From Patescibacteria group bacterium (GTDB lineage: Bacteria > Patescibacteriota > Patescibacteriia > WFTA01 > S139-112): DNA of 12,936 bases. Under the pieces are notes generated by a model, which searched no databases, was not told where the DNA came from, and worked only from the letters and a program-made list of their open reading frames with translations. The stretch lies in NCBI GenBank assembly GCA_015485715.1, contig WFTA01000077.1, positions 1 through 12,936 on the forward strand, in the 5' to 3' direction. The position numbers and the translations under genes are program-made. Positions 1 to 6,538 of this stretch are shown here, piece by piece (the first letter of the stretch is position 1; every line of letters begins with the position of its first letter).

Positions 1-68
1 CAAGATTAGTATAATTATAGTATTAATTAAGAATTTAAAAATATGAATTTTTGTTTATAAGTAATTTT

Positions 69-3017
69 ATGGATATGGTGACAACAGAGAGAAAAATATC
101 TAATAGTTCGACACCAGAACAACAAGATAGTCAAGTAGAAAGTCAGCAAACAACTGAAGATCGATTGAGACGAGGGGGTCATACAGAAGAAGACAGGGGA
201 AGAACAAATCCAGAAGAGTCGTGGGATTACGAGCTAAACAGGATAGAGAATTTTAAGTTTAGTTTTAGAGACTATGGTAGAAGAGTGACTATATCATTGG
301 ACAGTGAAGGCAGGCAAAGAAGAGGAAGGGAAAATGATAAAATAAATTTATTGCAATCATTGCTTCCTGATAGGTTCAGCAGAAATCAAAATAGGATAGA
401 AGTAAGTGAAGAGTTAGATAGAAGATTGGATGAGTATATTGGTCAGAGGAATAAAGTATCATCAACGTATAGAGAGTTAATTTTAGCCAGAAGGAGAAGA
501 AGAGATGTGGAAGAAGAACTTGTGAGAAGGGGGTTAGAAGACGAGGAAGAATTATTAAGACAAGCTAAAGAAAGACTTAAGAAAGCTCTTTTGGATGAGT
601 ATTTAAGAAAGCGCAGCAAAGAATTAAAAGAAGAGATAAAACACAAATCAAAAGGCCAATTAATTTCTGATATTCTACATATTTTGCTTAACTCTGGGGA
701 ATACAGTGAGGAAGATGAAGAGAAATTAAGAGCAAGACTTAGAGAATATAAAGTATCAAAATTGCGTGACATTCTCAGGAAATTGATGTTAAAGAGTAAC
801 GCAGAATCTTATATTGTAAATGTTTTGTTTGCACAAGCAGAAGCAATAGAAAGAGATCATATGTTTGCCAATGCTAGGGAAGCACAAGGCCGCATAGGTA
901 GAATGATGAGAAGAATAGGAGATGTATTTAATAGTATATATAATAGATTAGATAGGATTACAGGTTCACGAGTTGTGAGCATGATGATATTTTCAGCTCT
1001 AGTTGGTGGCATGATAGCTTCTATTACAGCAGGGTTTCTCCCAATAGGAGCAACAGGTATAGGTGTTGTGATGGCAAGAGCATCTGCTGGATCCGGATTA
1101 TCAGCAGCTTTTTCCTCATTCTTTGACAGATTATTTATCAGGAGATTTTCTGAACAAAGAGAACAAATAAGAAGCCAGTATAGAAGAGATGTAAGAGAAG
1201 ATGTTTCTATAGATAATATGGATAATCTTAGTTATGAATCAGAAATATATAATATTTTAAGAAAGATAGATCAACGTGCTAATGAAATGATGAATGAATT
1301 AATACCATTGGATACTAGAGAAGGAAGAAGGAGACTTTGGTTGGGATTGTTGGCTGGTGTTTTGGGTGGTAGTGCTGCGAGGTTTGGTTTTGGGTATTTT
1401 GGTGTAGGGATGCCCGAAGGAGTGGATGGGCTTAGAGGTGGTGTCAAGGCTGTTACTTTCGGTATGGTTGATATAGGTGATGACAAAAACTCACTTGCTT
1501 CTACCCCATCTTCATCAGGCACCAGAACACCATCTCACGGAGCAGTAAAGAGCCCGTCAAGTTCAGGTACCACCACACTAAGTAGTTCTGGTACTAGTAC
1601 GACCAGCATATCATCATTAAGTGGGGGAAGTGGACCTGATTACAGTAGGTTTGGAGGAGGTTTTGAAAGTAAAGGAGGAGTTTGGCATGTAAAAGTGGGA
1701 GGTGGTGGAAATTATGAATTAGATCAGGCGTTAAGAAGGATAGTAGCAGCAAATTTACCTGATAGTACTCAGTCACATCTAGCAAGTTCTGGAGATTCAA
1801 TGAACAAAATATTAGAATTATCCAGATCAGAGAATATTGTTGCAAATTTAAGAGAAGCAATTTTGGGTTCCAAAAAAACACCATCTAGTTTAAGAGTTTT
1901 AATAGATAATTTAAAGTCCAGTGGAGATATTAAACTTGAGAATGGAGAATTAATTTTTAACCATGAAAAATTAAGTGAAGTAATAAATAAGTTTTATGAA
2001 CACGCAGAAAATATAATAACACCAGATAATATAGATAAAATGGGGTCAACGGCATTTATAAATAATACTAGCCAATTGAAATGGAATGAAATATTTAAAC
2101 AGGCAGCAGAAGCTAGTAATTGGAAGGTATCAGGTATAGATGTTGGCAATTTAAATCAACATGAAGCAGTTTTGGTGGCAGAGCAAAGAGAATTTTTTAG
2201 GTTTGTGGGAGAATTGGATATAGGAAAAAATATAGGAACTGTATCTATAGGAGGTGAATATTCTGGTATTGTAATGGCTGATGGTGTACCAATAGCAATA
2301 GTAGATGGTCATGTAGTGAGGGTTGGACATATAGTAATTAAAGATGGAATAGATTTAATAAATTCAAAAGGAGAATTAATCCCTAATGCAGTAGATAAGC
2401 TTCATGAACTGATTAATGAAGTTAAAAACAGCTCAAACACCATTGTAAATCCCATTGAATTAAAAAACACATCTTTATTTGATAAATTTTTAGATAATGT
2501 AAGTAAAGAAATGTTTATATCTGATCCAGTTATGTCCAGCAAAATAGAAGCAATAAATCAAATAAATATAAATGATCCTTTATCTTGGTTCTATGATAGG
2601 TTATCATATCTTACTCTTATTAAGGAAAAAATAACTGGATTAGAGAAAGCAATAGATTCTGTAAATTATTTACAATATAGAATTAATGATTTACCAGGGA
2701 ATCCAAAGATGTGGGCCAATAATTTATTTAATGTAAAAGAAAGTTTAATGAATACTGCATCCGTTTCTTCGGAAGTTTTGGATAGATATCAAAAATTTGT
2801 TAAAGGAATGTTAGATTTAGGATGTAAAATAGAGTATAATTTAAATCCTCTTTCTTCAATGTATAATCTTCCTAAAGAGATTGTCTTGCCTGACGGGTTT
2901 GATAAATATGATAAATTGTCTGATTTGGCGAGATTGCTACCTTCTCAAAGCGAAGAGTATAAAATTATAGATGAAATGATTTCGAATCAAGGTCAAAATA
3001 TATCACTAGCCGCTTGA
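69..3017 (+). CDS. large charged membrane protein of unknown function (982 aa)
   Basis: I do not recognise this family. Numbering below is from an in-frame TTG at 51; I prefer ATG 69 (residue 7) because all other genes here start at ATG after a T. Residues 1-307 are highly charged, rich in Arg, Glu and Lys, and predicted helical or coiled (about 140-250). Residues 308-345 are a hydrophobic stretch rich in Gly, Ala and Ile, able to form one or two membrane segments. A charged linker follows (360-428), then a second hydrophobic stretch (428-452). Residues 481-530 are a Ser/Thr/Gly linker with SSSGTxT repeated at 487, 503 and 511. Residues 540-988 look globular, with no motif I can name. No signal peptide is seen. 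The next gene begins 21 bp after the stop, so the two are probably cotranscribed. A TATAAT at 10-15 may be its -10 box, but the -35 lies outside the window. That it is a real gene is near certain; its function is unknown. Confidence 0.9.
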   Translation: MDMVTTERKISNSSTPEQQDSQVESQQTTEDRLRRGGHTEEDRGRTNPEESWDYELNRIENFKFSFRDYGRRVTISLDSEGRQRRGRENDKINLLQSLLPDRFSRNQNRIEVSEELDRRLDEYIGQRNKVSSTYRELILARRRRRDVEEELVRRGLEDEEELLRQAKERLKKALLDEYLRKRSKELKEEIKHKSKGQLISDILHILLNSGEYSEEDEEKLRARLREYKVSKLRDILRKLMLKSNAESYIVNVLFAQAEAIERDHMFANAREAQGRIGRMMRRIGDVFNSIYNRLDRITGSRVVSMMIFSALVGGMIASITAGFLPIGATGIGVVMARASAGSGLSAAFSSFFDRLFIRRFSEQREQIRSQYRRDVREDVSIDNMDNLSYESEIYNILRKIDQRANEMMNELIPLDTREGRRRLWLGLLAGVLGGSAARFGFGYFGVGMPEGVDGLRGGVKAVTFGMVDIGDDKNSLASTPSSSGTRTPSHGAVKSPSSSGTTTLSSSGTSTTSISSLSGGSGPDYSRFGGGFESKGGVWHVKVGGGGNYELDQALRRIVAANLPDSTQSHLASSGDSMNKILELSRSENIVANLREAILGSKKTPSSLRVLIDNLKSSGDIKLENGELIFNHEKLSEVINKFYEHAENIITPDNIDKMGSTAFINNTSQLKWNEIFKQAAEASNWKVSGIDVGNLNQHEAVLVAEQREFFRFVGELDIGKNIGTVSIGGEYSGIVMADGVPIAIVDGHVVRVGHIVIKDGIDLINSKGELIPNAVDKLHELINEVKNSSNTIVNPIELKNTSLFDKFLDNVSKEMFISDPVMSSKIEAINQININDPLSWFYDRLSYLTLIKEKITGLEKAIDSVNYLQYRINDLPGNPKMWANNLFNVKESLMNTASVSSEVLDRYQKFVKGMLDLGCKIEYNLNPLSSMYNLPKEIVLPDGFDKYDKLSDLARLLPSQSEEYKIIDEMISNQGQNISLAA

Positions 3018-3038
3018 TTATAATTAATTTTTTAATTT

Positions 3039-3419
3039 ATGAATAATTTTTATGTATATTTAGATAAGTTATTTAAGAGTGCGGGCATAGATTTAGAACA
3101 ATCTTTGGGGTTGTCTAATTTAGAGCCCAAAACTAAATCCTTAATATATGAAAGATTGTCAAAAATATTTATTTCTATTTTATTATCAAAACTTACAGAG
3201 GATTTAACGGGTGAAGAAGAGAAGAAAGTGGAGTTAATGGTAAATAATTTATCGCCTGATAATTTAGAACCTTTATGGGAGTTTATAAATAACAAATATG
3301 GGGATGAAGTAGAAATGTTTTGGAATATAGTATTGGGGGAAACTAAAAAAGTTATTGAAGAAATCATTCAGGATCATAGAAAATTGATGGACAATATAGG
3401 CGATTTGGTAAATAATTAA
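3039..3419 (+). CDS. small acidic helical protein, DUF5663-like
   Basis: This 126-residue protein is almost wholly amphipathic helix, without membrane segments, cysteines or a signal peptide. The N-terminal part (about residues 17-65) has the pattern 'GL..L....K..I.ERL..I....L...LTEDLT.EEE', which resembles small CPR proteins grouped as DUF5663. I make that link from memory and hold it loosely. The middle contains NNLSPDNLEPLWEFI, and the C-terminus is a charged helix (VIEEIIQDHRKLMDNIGDL). It starts 21 bp after the large membrane protein and probably shares its transcript, so it may be a partner of that protein; this is inferred from position only. The ATG at 3039 follows a T-rich stretch with no Shine-Dalgarno sequence. 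An opposite-strand ORF over the same bases is a shadow. Confidence 0.8.
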   Translation: MNNFYVYLDKLFKSAGIDLEQSLGLSNLEPKTKSLIYERLSKIFISILLSKLTEDLTGEEEKKVELMVNNLSPDNLEPLWEFINNKYGDEVEMFWNIVLGETKKVIEEIIQDHRKLMDNIGDLVNN

Positions 3420-3494
3420 ATATATGATGGAGTTCATAACTCTTTCTGAAAATTTATATTTTTATGATTAAAAAGTAACATAAAAAGCCGATGG

Positions 3495-3756
3495 ATGGCG
3501 GTTAATAAAAAACTACCCCCCTTTTGTTCAGGAGGAAGAGTATCTTGTTAGAACATTAACAGCTGAACAATATCCTGATACTCGAGACGATAACGGAAAA
3601 CTGGTCAAAGACAATTATCTCTCTCTTAAAAATAATCCCAAGTTATTATCTCGTCTTCAATTTCAACAAGCTCAATTGATAAAAGGTATTTTCAAAAGAA
3701 ACTATAAAAAACTTCCTTGGCAAATTAAAGAGAAGATTGATTCAAAAAATTCTTAG
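3495..3756 (+). pseudogene. small gene broken by a one-base shift in a C6 tract
   Basis: From 3517 to the TAG at 3754-3756 there is an open frame with protein-like composition: VQEEEYLVRTLTAEQYPD at its start, then DTRDDNGKLVKDNYLSLK, and a basic C-terminus ending KEKIDSKNS. This frame is open from 3484 but has no ATG, GTG or useful TTG. An ATG at 3495 in another frame reads MAVNKKLPPF up to the run of six C at 3516-3521. Removing one C from the run, or a +1 slip within it, joins the two frames into one 86-residue protein. The break could be a dead gene, a base-call error, phase variation at the C run, or a +1 frameshift at CCC-C. I do not recognise the family. The ATG is preceded by G, unlike every intact gene here. 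No terminator for the upstream pair is clear in the gap. Confidence 0.55.
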
Positions 3757-3791
3757 TAACTTGTTGATTAATAGTTAATCCAAAAGAATTC

Positions 3792-3809
3792 CCCGCAGCT
3801 TGTTGCGGG
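3792..3809. repeat. GC-rich hairpin (REP-like)
   Basis: CCCGCA (3792-3797) pairs with TGCGGG (3804-3809) around the loop GCTTGT; a G.T pair could extend the stem to 7 bp. It stands out as GC-rich within an AT-rich spacer, 36 bp after the end of the broken gene. The downstream run (ATAGTTTATTA) is a poor U-tract, so it is a weak terminator candidate and more likely a REP-type element. Similar GC hairpins sit at 4243-4261 and 9827-9846. Confidence 0.55.
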
Positions 3810-3870
3810 ATAGTTTATTATGAAAGATAAAGTAAGTAAAATAAAATTAAAGAGATTACTAGAATTAAAG

Positions 3871-3908
3871 TGTATTTTAATTTTGGTATATACCAAAATT
3901 AAAATACA
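3871..3908. repeat. perfect 38-bp palindrome with no spacer
   Basis: The left half, TGTATTTTAATTTTGGTAT (3871-3889), is followed directly by its exact reverse complement (3890-3908). A short further match, AGAAT at 3861-3865 with ATTCT at 3909-3913, extends the fold across a five-base gap on the left. There is no loop, so it could act as a two-fold protein-binding site, extrude as a cruciform, or be the relic of a small inverted-repeat element. It lies between the broken gene and tRNA-Leu and has no U-tract typical of a terminator. Confidence 0.85.
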
Positions 3909-4005
3909 ATTCTCTGGTCGTCATAGTCATACGATATGCAAGAGTTTGTTAATGGTTAAAACACAGAATTTGTTAAATAATTGATAGATATGTATTTTAA
4001 ACAAT

Positions 4006-4035
4006 TTGACGGCAAGGTTGTAGAATTGGTAATAT
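4006..4035 (+). promoter_or_regulatory. promoter of tRNA-Leu
   Basis: TTGACG (4006-4011) and TAATAT (4030-4035) are separated by 18 bp. This would start transcription near 4042, a few bases before the tRNA 5' end at 4046. It is a sigma-70-type match read by eye. Confidence 0.5.
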
Positions 4036-4045
4036 ATAACTGTCT

Positions 4046-4131
4046 GCTGGAGTGGCGGAATTGGCAGACGCGCTAGGCTTAGGACCTAGTGGGAGTAAAA
4101 TCCCGTGGGAGTTCGACTCTCCCCTCCAGCA
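4046..4131 (+). tRNA. tRNA-Leu (anticodon UAG)
   Basis: The acceptor arm GCTGGAG (4046-4052) pairs with CTCCAGC (4124-4130), and the discriminator is A (4131). The anticodon stem CTAGG/CCTAG encloses the loop CTTAGGA, giving anticodon UAG, which reads CUA and other CUN leucine codons. A long variable arm (GGGA/TCCC) identifies it as a class II tRNA, as leucine requires. The T arm is GGGAG-TTCGACT-CTCCC. CCA is not encoded, since CCG follows the discriminator, so it must be added by the CCA-adding enzyme. Confidence 0.97.
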
Positions 4132-4242
4132 CCGAGATGGTAAATACCAAATTCGAAATTTGAAATACTAAATTCTAAACAGTAAATAAATTTCAGAATT
4201 CAAAAGGTAAAAGTCAAAATTTTTAATTTTGTAATTTTGTAA

Positions 4243-4261
4243 CCCCAGTCATGCGACGGGG
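4243..4261. repeat. GC hairpin inserted in repeat copy A
   Basis: CCCC (4243-4246) and GTC (4248-4250) pair with GAC (4255-4257) and GGGG (4258-4261), with A4247 bulged and the loop ATGC. The 31-bp block that carries it (4239-4269) is absent from the inverted copy at 6487-6522. TTTT precedes the block and also ends it, as after insertion with a 4-bp duplication or after a slippage deletion in the other copy. Confidence 0.6.
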
Positions 4262-4297
4262 CAAGTTTTATAAACAATTTTTAATGTTTTAATATTT

Positions 4298-4323
4298 ATC
4301 CAGAACCACATAGGGTTTTGGAT
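4298..4323. repeat. second hairpin in repeat copy A
   Basis: ATCCAGAACC (4298-4307) pairs with GGTTTTGGAT (4314-4323), a 10-bp stem with one G.T pair and a six-base loop. Most of it (from 4301) is missing from the inverted copy near 6465, where the flanking sequences join directly. Confidence 0.55.
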
Positions 4324-4327
4324 AACA

Positions 4328-4350
4328 CTGAACTCTACGTAGTTCAGGGT
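4328..4350 (+). repeat. 23-bp palindromic repeat (inverted mate at 6442-6464)
   Basis: CTGAACT and AGTTCAG flank CTACGT, making a 20-bp near-palindrome with a TACGTA core, followed by GGT. The same 23 bp occurs in opposite orientation at 6442-6464 with one mismatch. The pair brackets gatC-gatA. Confidence 0.7.
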
Positions 4351-4387
4351 CAAACCCTCCAAACCGAAACTATAATTTCAAATTAAT

Positions 4388-4408
4388 ATTTATTAAATTG
4401 GGTCATTG
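4388..4408 (+). repeat. 21-bp direct repeat, copy 1
   Basis: ATTTATTAAATTGG followed by GTCATTG. It recurs in the same orientation at 6355-6375 with two mismatches, and both copies are followed within about 30 bp by a TTTAGAATTT word. It belongs to the degenerate AT-rich repeat family that fills the spacers on both sides of gatCA. Confidence 0.55.
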
Positions 4409-4497
4409 GTAATTATTTATAATTTAGAGTTTAGAATTTCGGATTTATTTATATATTTATAGGTTTGTTTTAAAATTTGTAAATTAACTATGTGTTT

Positions 4498-4803
4498 ATG
4501 AGTGTTACTTCAGATGATATAAAGCATTTAGCTAATCTTTCGAGGCTTAATGTTTCAGATGAGGAACTTGAAGAATATAGAAAGGAGTTTTCTGCTATTT
4601 TGGATTATGTGCAGATGATCCAAGAAGTGGATATATCAGGTATAGCTCCTGTGGTCGGTGCCTCTTTAAACATAAATACAGCAGCAGAAGATGAGGTGAA
4701 AAACATCTCAGGCCAAGATGCAAGGGATAGATTTATACCTCTTGCACCCGGCCATAGTGATGAGTATATAGAGACTATAAGCCCGCTTAAAGATGTAGAG
4801 TAA
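4498..4803 (+). CDS. gatC: Asp-tRNA(Asn)/Glu-tRNA(Gln) amidotransferase subunit C
   Basis: GatC is the small subunit that wraps around GatA and helps join it to GatB in the GatCAB complex. That complex amidates Glu-tRNA(Gln), and in many bacteria Asp-tRNA(Asn), in the cytoplasm. From ATG 4498 the protein has 101 residues, the normal family length. It begins with the typical 'DIKHLANLSRLNVSDEELEEYRKEFSAILDYV' pattern, in which the LARL-like motif and the helix leading to the L-DYV-M region are characteristic, and it keeps the later R-D...PLAPG segment. An in-frame GTG at 4492 would add two residues; ATG is preferred. The gatA start follows 10 bp after the stop, so the two genes form one operon. 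gatB is not in this window. Confidence 0.93.
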   Translation: MSVTSDDIKHLANLSRLNVSDEELEEYRKEFSAILDYVQMIQEVDISGIAPVVGASLNINTAAEDEVKNISGQDARDRFIPLAPGHSDEYIETISPLKDVE

Positions 4804-4813
4804 ATATATTTTT

Positions 4814-6265
4814 ATGTTGGATAAACTCACACTCAGAGAAATACACAATCAGGTTAAAGATAAAAAACTTTCCTTAAAGGAAGTTGTTAAGTTTTGCTTA
4901 AATAACATTGAAGAAAGAGAAGATGAGATCAAATCTTTTATAACAATCAGAGACAGAGATGAAATACTAAAAGAAGCAGAGGAAAAAGGTAAAAATTTTC
5001 AAGATAATATCTTATACGGCCTTCCGGCAGGAGTTAAGGATGTTATAGTCACTCGTGGTGTGCGGACAACTGGTGCATCTAAAATTTTGGAAAACTATAT
5101 ACCTCCATATAGCGCAACAGCTATAAATAAGCTGGAAAAAGCTGGCTATATCCTGATAGGTAAAAACAACTGTGATGAATTTGCCATGGGCTCATCTAAT
5201 GAAAATTCAGGTTTTTATCCATGTAGAAATCCTTTGGATATAGAAAGGGTCCCGGGAGGATCATCTGGAGGATCTGCAGCAGCAGTTGCAGCAGGATTTG
5301 TGCCATACTCTCTGGGTACAGATACTGGCGGATCTGTGAGAATGCCTGCATCATTTTGCGGAGTTGTGGGATTTAAGCCAACCTATGGAAGAGTATCCAG
5401 ATACGGCCTAATGGCTATGGGTTCATCTCTTGATCAGATAGGAATTATTGCCAGATTTGTGGATGATGTAAGAGTGGTACTTCAGGAAATAGAAGGAAGA
5501 GATGAAAAAGATGCAACAAGTTTTGATTTTCAGGATGCAGGTAAAAATACAACAAGAGAAAATCTTGAAGGAGTAAAAATAGGACTTCCTAAAGAGTATT
5601 TTCAGGAAGGGCTTGATGAAAGAGTCAAAGATGTAATACTTCAATCAGTGAATAAAATGAAGAGCTTGGGTGCTGAGATTGTTGACATCAGCATACCTAC
5701 TTTTAAATACACTCTTCCAGTATATTATATAATAATGTTTGCTGAAGTATCATCCAACATGTCCCGATATGATGGAATCAGATATGGAAAATCAGCTGTT
5801 TTAGATAAAAGCGTGGAAGATATGATAGAGCTTTATAAGATGAACAGGTCTGCTTTTCTGGGAAAAGAAGTAAAAAGAAGGATAATGCTTGGGTCTTATG
5901 TTTTATCCAAAGGGTATTTTGAGGAATATTATGGAAGAGCACAAAAGGTAAGGGCAGTGATTAAAAAAGATTTTGAAAAAGTTTTTGAAAAGGTAGATTA
6001 TATTGCAGGCCCTACCACACCAACCCCTGCTTTTAAAATAGGTGAAAAAATAGACAATCCTCTCCAGATGTATTTGTCTGATATATATACTGTGGGAGTA
6101 AATTTGGCCGGACTTCCTGCAATCTCTGTGCCTGCAGGGTATGTACAGGAAGATGGCAAGGATTTGCCAGTAGGGATACAGCTTATAGGAAAGGCAGGAG
6201 ATGATTACAGCCTTTTGAGTATAGCTGAGGTGGTGGAAAAAAGAATTAGTTTTTCAAACTCCTAG
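4814..6265 (+). CDS. gatA: Asp-tRNA(Asn)/Glu-tRNA(Gln) amidotransferase subunit A
   Basis: GatA is the amidase subunit. It hydrolyses glutamine, and the ammonia is channelled to GatB, which transfers it to activated Glu-tRNA(Gln) or Asp-tRNA(Asn). The 483-residue length is normal. The amidase-signature Ser-cisSer-Lys triad is complete: Lys75 in GVKDVI, Ser150 in PGGSSGGSAAAV, and the nucleophile Ser174 in TDTGGSVRMPA. The spacings of 75 and 24 residues match the family. The segments GKNNCDEFAMGSSNENS, FCGVVGFKPTYGRVSRYG and the C-terminal AGLPAISVPAGY are typical of GatA rather than of general amidases. Its start is 10 bp after gatC and has no Shine-Dalgarno sequence. The stop codon overlaps the first bases of the downstream fold-back repeat. 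Confidence 0.97.
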   Translation: MLDKLTLREIHNQVKDKKLSLKEVVKFCLNNIEEREDEIKSFITIRDRDEILKEAEEKGKNFQDNILYGLPAGVKDVIVTRGVRTTGASKILENYIPPYSATAINKLEKAGYILIGKNNCDEFAMGSSNENSGFYPCRNPLDIERVPGGSSGGSAAAVAAGFVPYSLGTDTGGSVRMPASFCGVVGFKPTYGRVSRYGLMAMGSSLDQIGIIARFVDDVRVVLQEIEGRDEKDATSFDFQDAGKNTTRENLEGVKIGLPKEYFQEGLDERVKDVILQSVNKMKSLGAEIVDISIPTFKYTLPVYYIIMFAEVSSNMSRYDGIRYGKSAVLDKSVEDMIELYKMNRSAFLGKEVKRRIMLGSYVLSKGYFEEYYGRAQKVRAVIKKDFEKVFEKVDYIAGPTTPTPAFKIGEKIDNPLQMYLSDIYTVGVNLAGLPAISVPAGYVQEDGKDLPVGIQLIGKAGDDYSLLSIAEVVEKRISFSNS

Positions 6266-6393
6266 ATTTCAAATGTCAAAATCCAAATGTCAAATCAAAT
6301 CCCAAATCCAAAATCTAAATAACAACAATGAAGGTTTGGGTTTTGATATTGGACATTTATTAAATTGGATTATTGTTTAGAATTTAGAATCTA
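6263..6393. repeat. fold-back AT-rich repeat after gatA
   Basis: Bases 6285-6309 and 6333-6358 are imperfect inverted repeats: AAATGTC...TCAAAT...CCCAAATCC against the complement of GGTTTGGG...TTTGAT...GACATTT. The outermost TAGATT (6263-6268, including the gatA stop) pairs with AATCTA (6388-6393). The left arm also contains CAAATGTCAAA twice (6270-6280 and 6284-6294). It could form a long imperfect hairpin in the 3' end of the gatCA mRNA. No protein-coding signal is seen between 6266 and 6538. Confidence 0.6.
6355..6375 (+). repeat. 21-bp direct repeat, copy 2
   Basis: ATTTATTAAATTGG followed by ATTATTG, 19/21 identical to 4388-4408 and in the same orientation. It is followed by TTTAGAATTTAGAAT, as the first copy is followed by TTTAGAGTTTAGAATTT further on. 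Confidence 0.55.
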
Positions 6394-6441
6394 TTTACAG
6401 TTTTGTTTAATTGTTTAAAATTAAAAATTAGTTATTGTTTA

Positions 6442-6522
6442 ACCCTGACCTACGTAGAGTTCAGGATGAAAATTAGAACATTAAAAATTAAAAATTGTTT
6501 ATAAAATTACAAAATTAAAAAT
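6442..6522 (-). repeat. compound intergenic repeat, copy B (without the extra hairpins)
   Basis: This is the reverse-complement counterpart of 4219-4350. Blocks 6503-6522, 6487-6502 and 6442-6464 match 4219-4238, 4270-4285 and 4328-4350 in that order. Here the blocks are contiguous or nearly so, where copy A carries 31 and about 27 extra bases. It ends 16 bp before the start codon of the M16 peptidase gene, so it must lie in or next to that gene's promoter; a TATAAA at 6524-6529 is a possible -10 box. Confidence 0.65.
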
Positions 6523-6538
6523 TTATAAATTTGTTTGT

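Larger units (their letters stand above)
4219..4350 (+). repeat. compound intergenic repeat, copy A (with two extra hairpins)
   Basis: This stretch is an inverted relative of 6442-6522. Bases 4219-4238 match the reverse complement of 6503-6522 exactly (20/20), and 4270-4285 match that of 6487-6502 exactly (16/16). Bases 4328-4350 match that of 6442-6464 with one mismatch (22/23). In copy B the first two blocks are contiguous, while here they are split by 31 bp (4239-4269) carrying the 4243-4261 hairpin. A second extra block (about 4301-4327) carries most of the 4298-4323 hairpin. The spacer 4132-4497 has no gene. The rest of it is AT-rich sequence with degenerate AAATTC/GAATTT words, for example around 4150-4180 and 4420-4445, that could fold back on each other. 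Confidence 0.7.

Noticed and set aside
51..68. TTG at 51 as the start of the large membrane protein
   Set aside because: ATG at 69 (or 75) is in frame a few codons on, follows a T like all other starts, and the six extra residues add nothing recognisable.
3428..3445. Small hairpin GGAGTT/AACTCT after the 126-residue gene as a terminator
   Set aside because: The stem is only six pairs with one G.T, and the following TTTCTG is not a U-tract.
3527..3547. AGGAGGA resembling a perfect Shine-Dalgarno site followed by TTG 3545
   Set aside because: The TTG frame stops after four codons, the open frame here has no start at the right distance, and no other gene in the window uses such a site. The bases are explained as codons for Gln-Glu-Glu-Glu.
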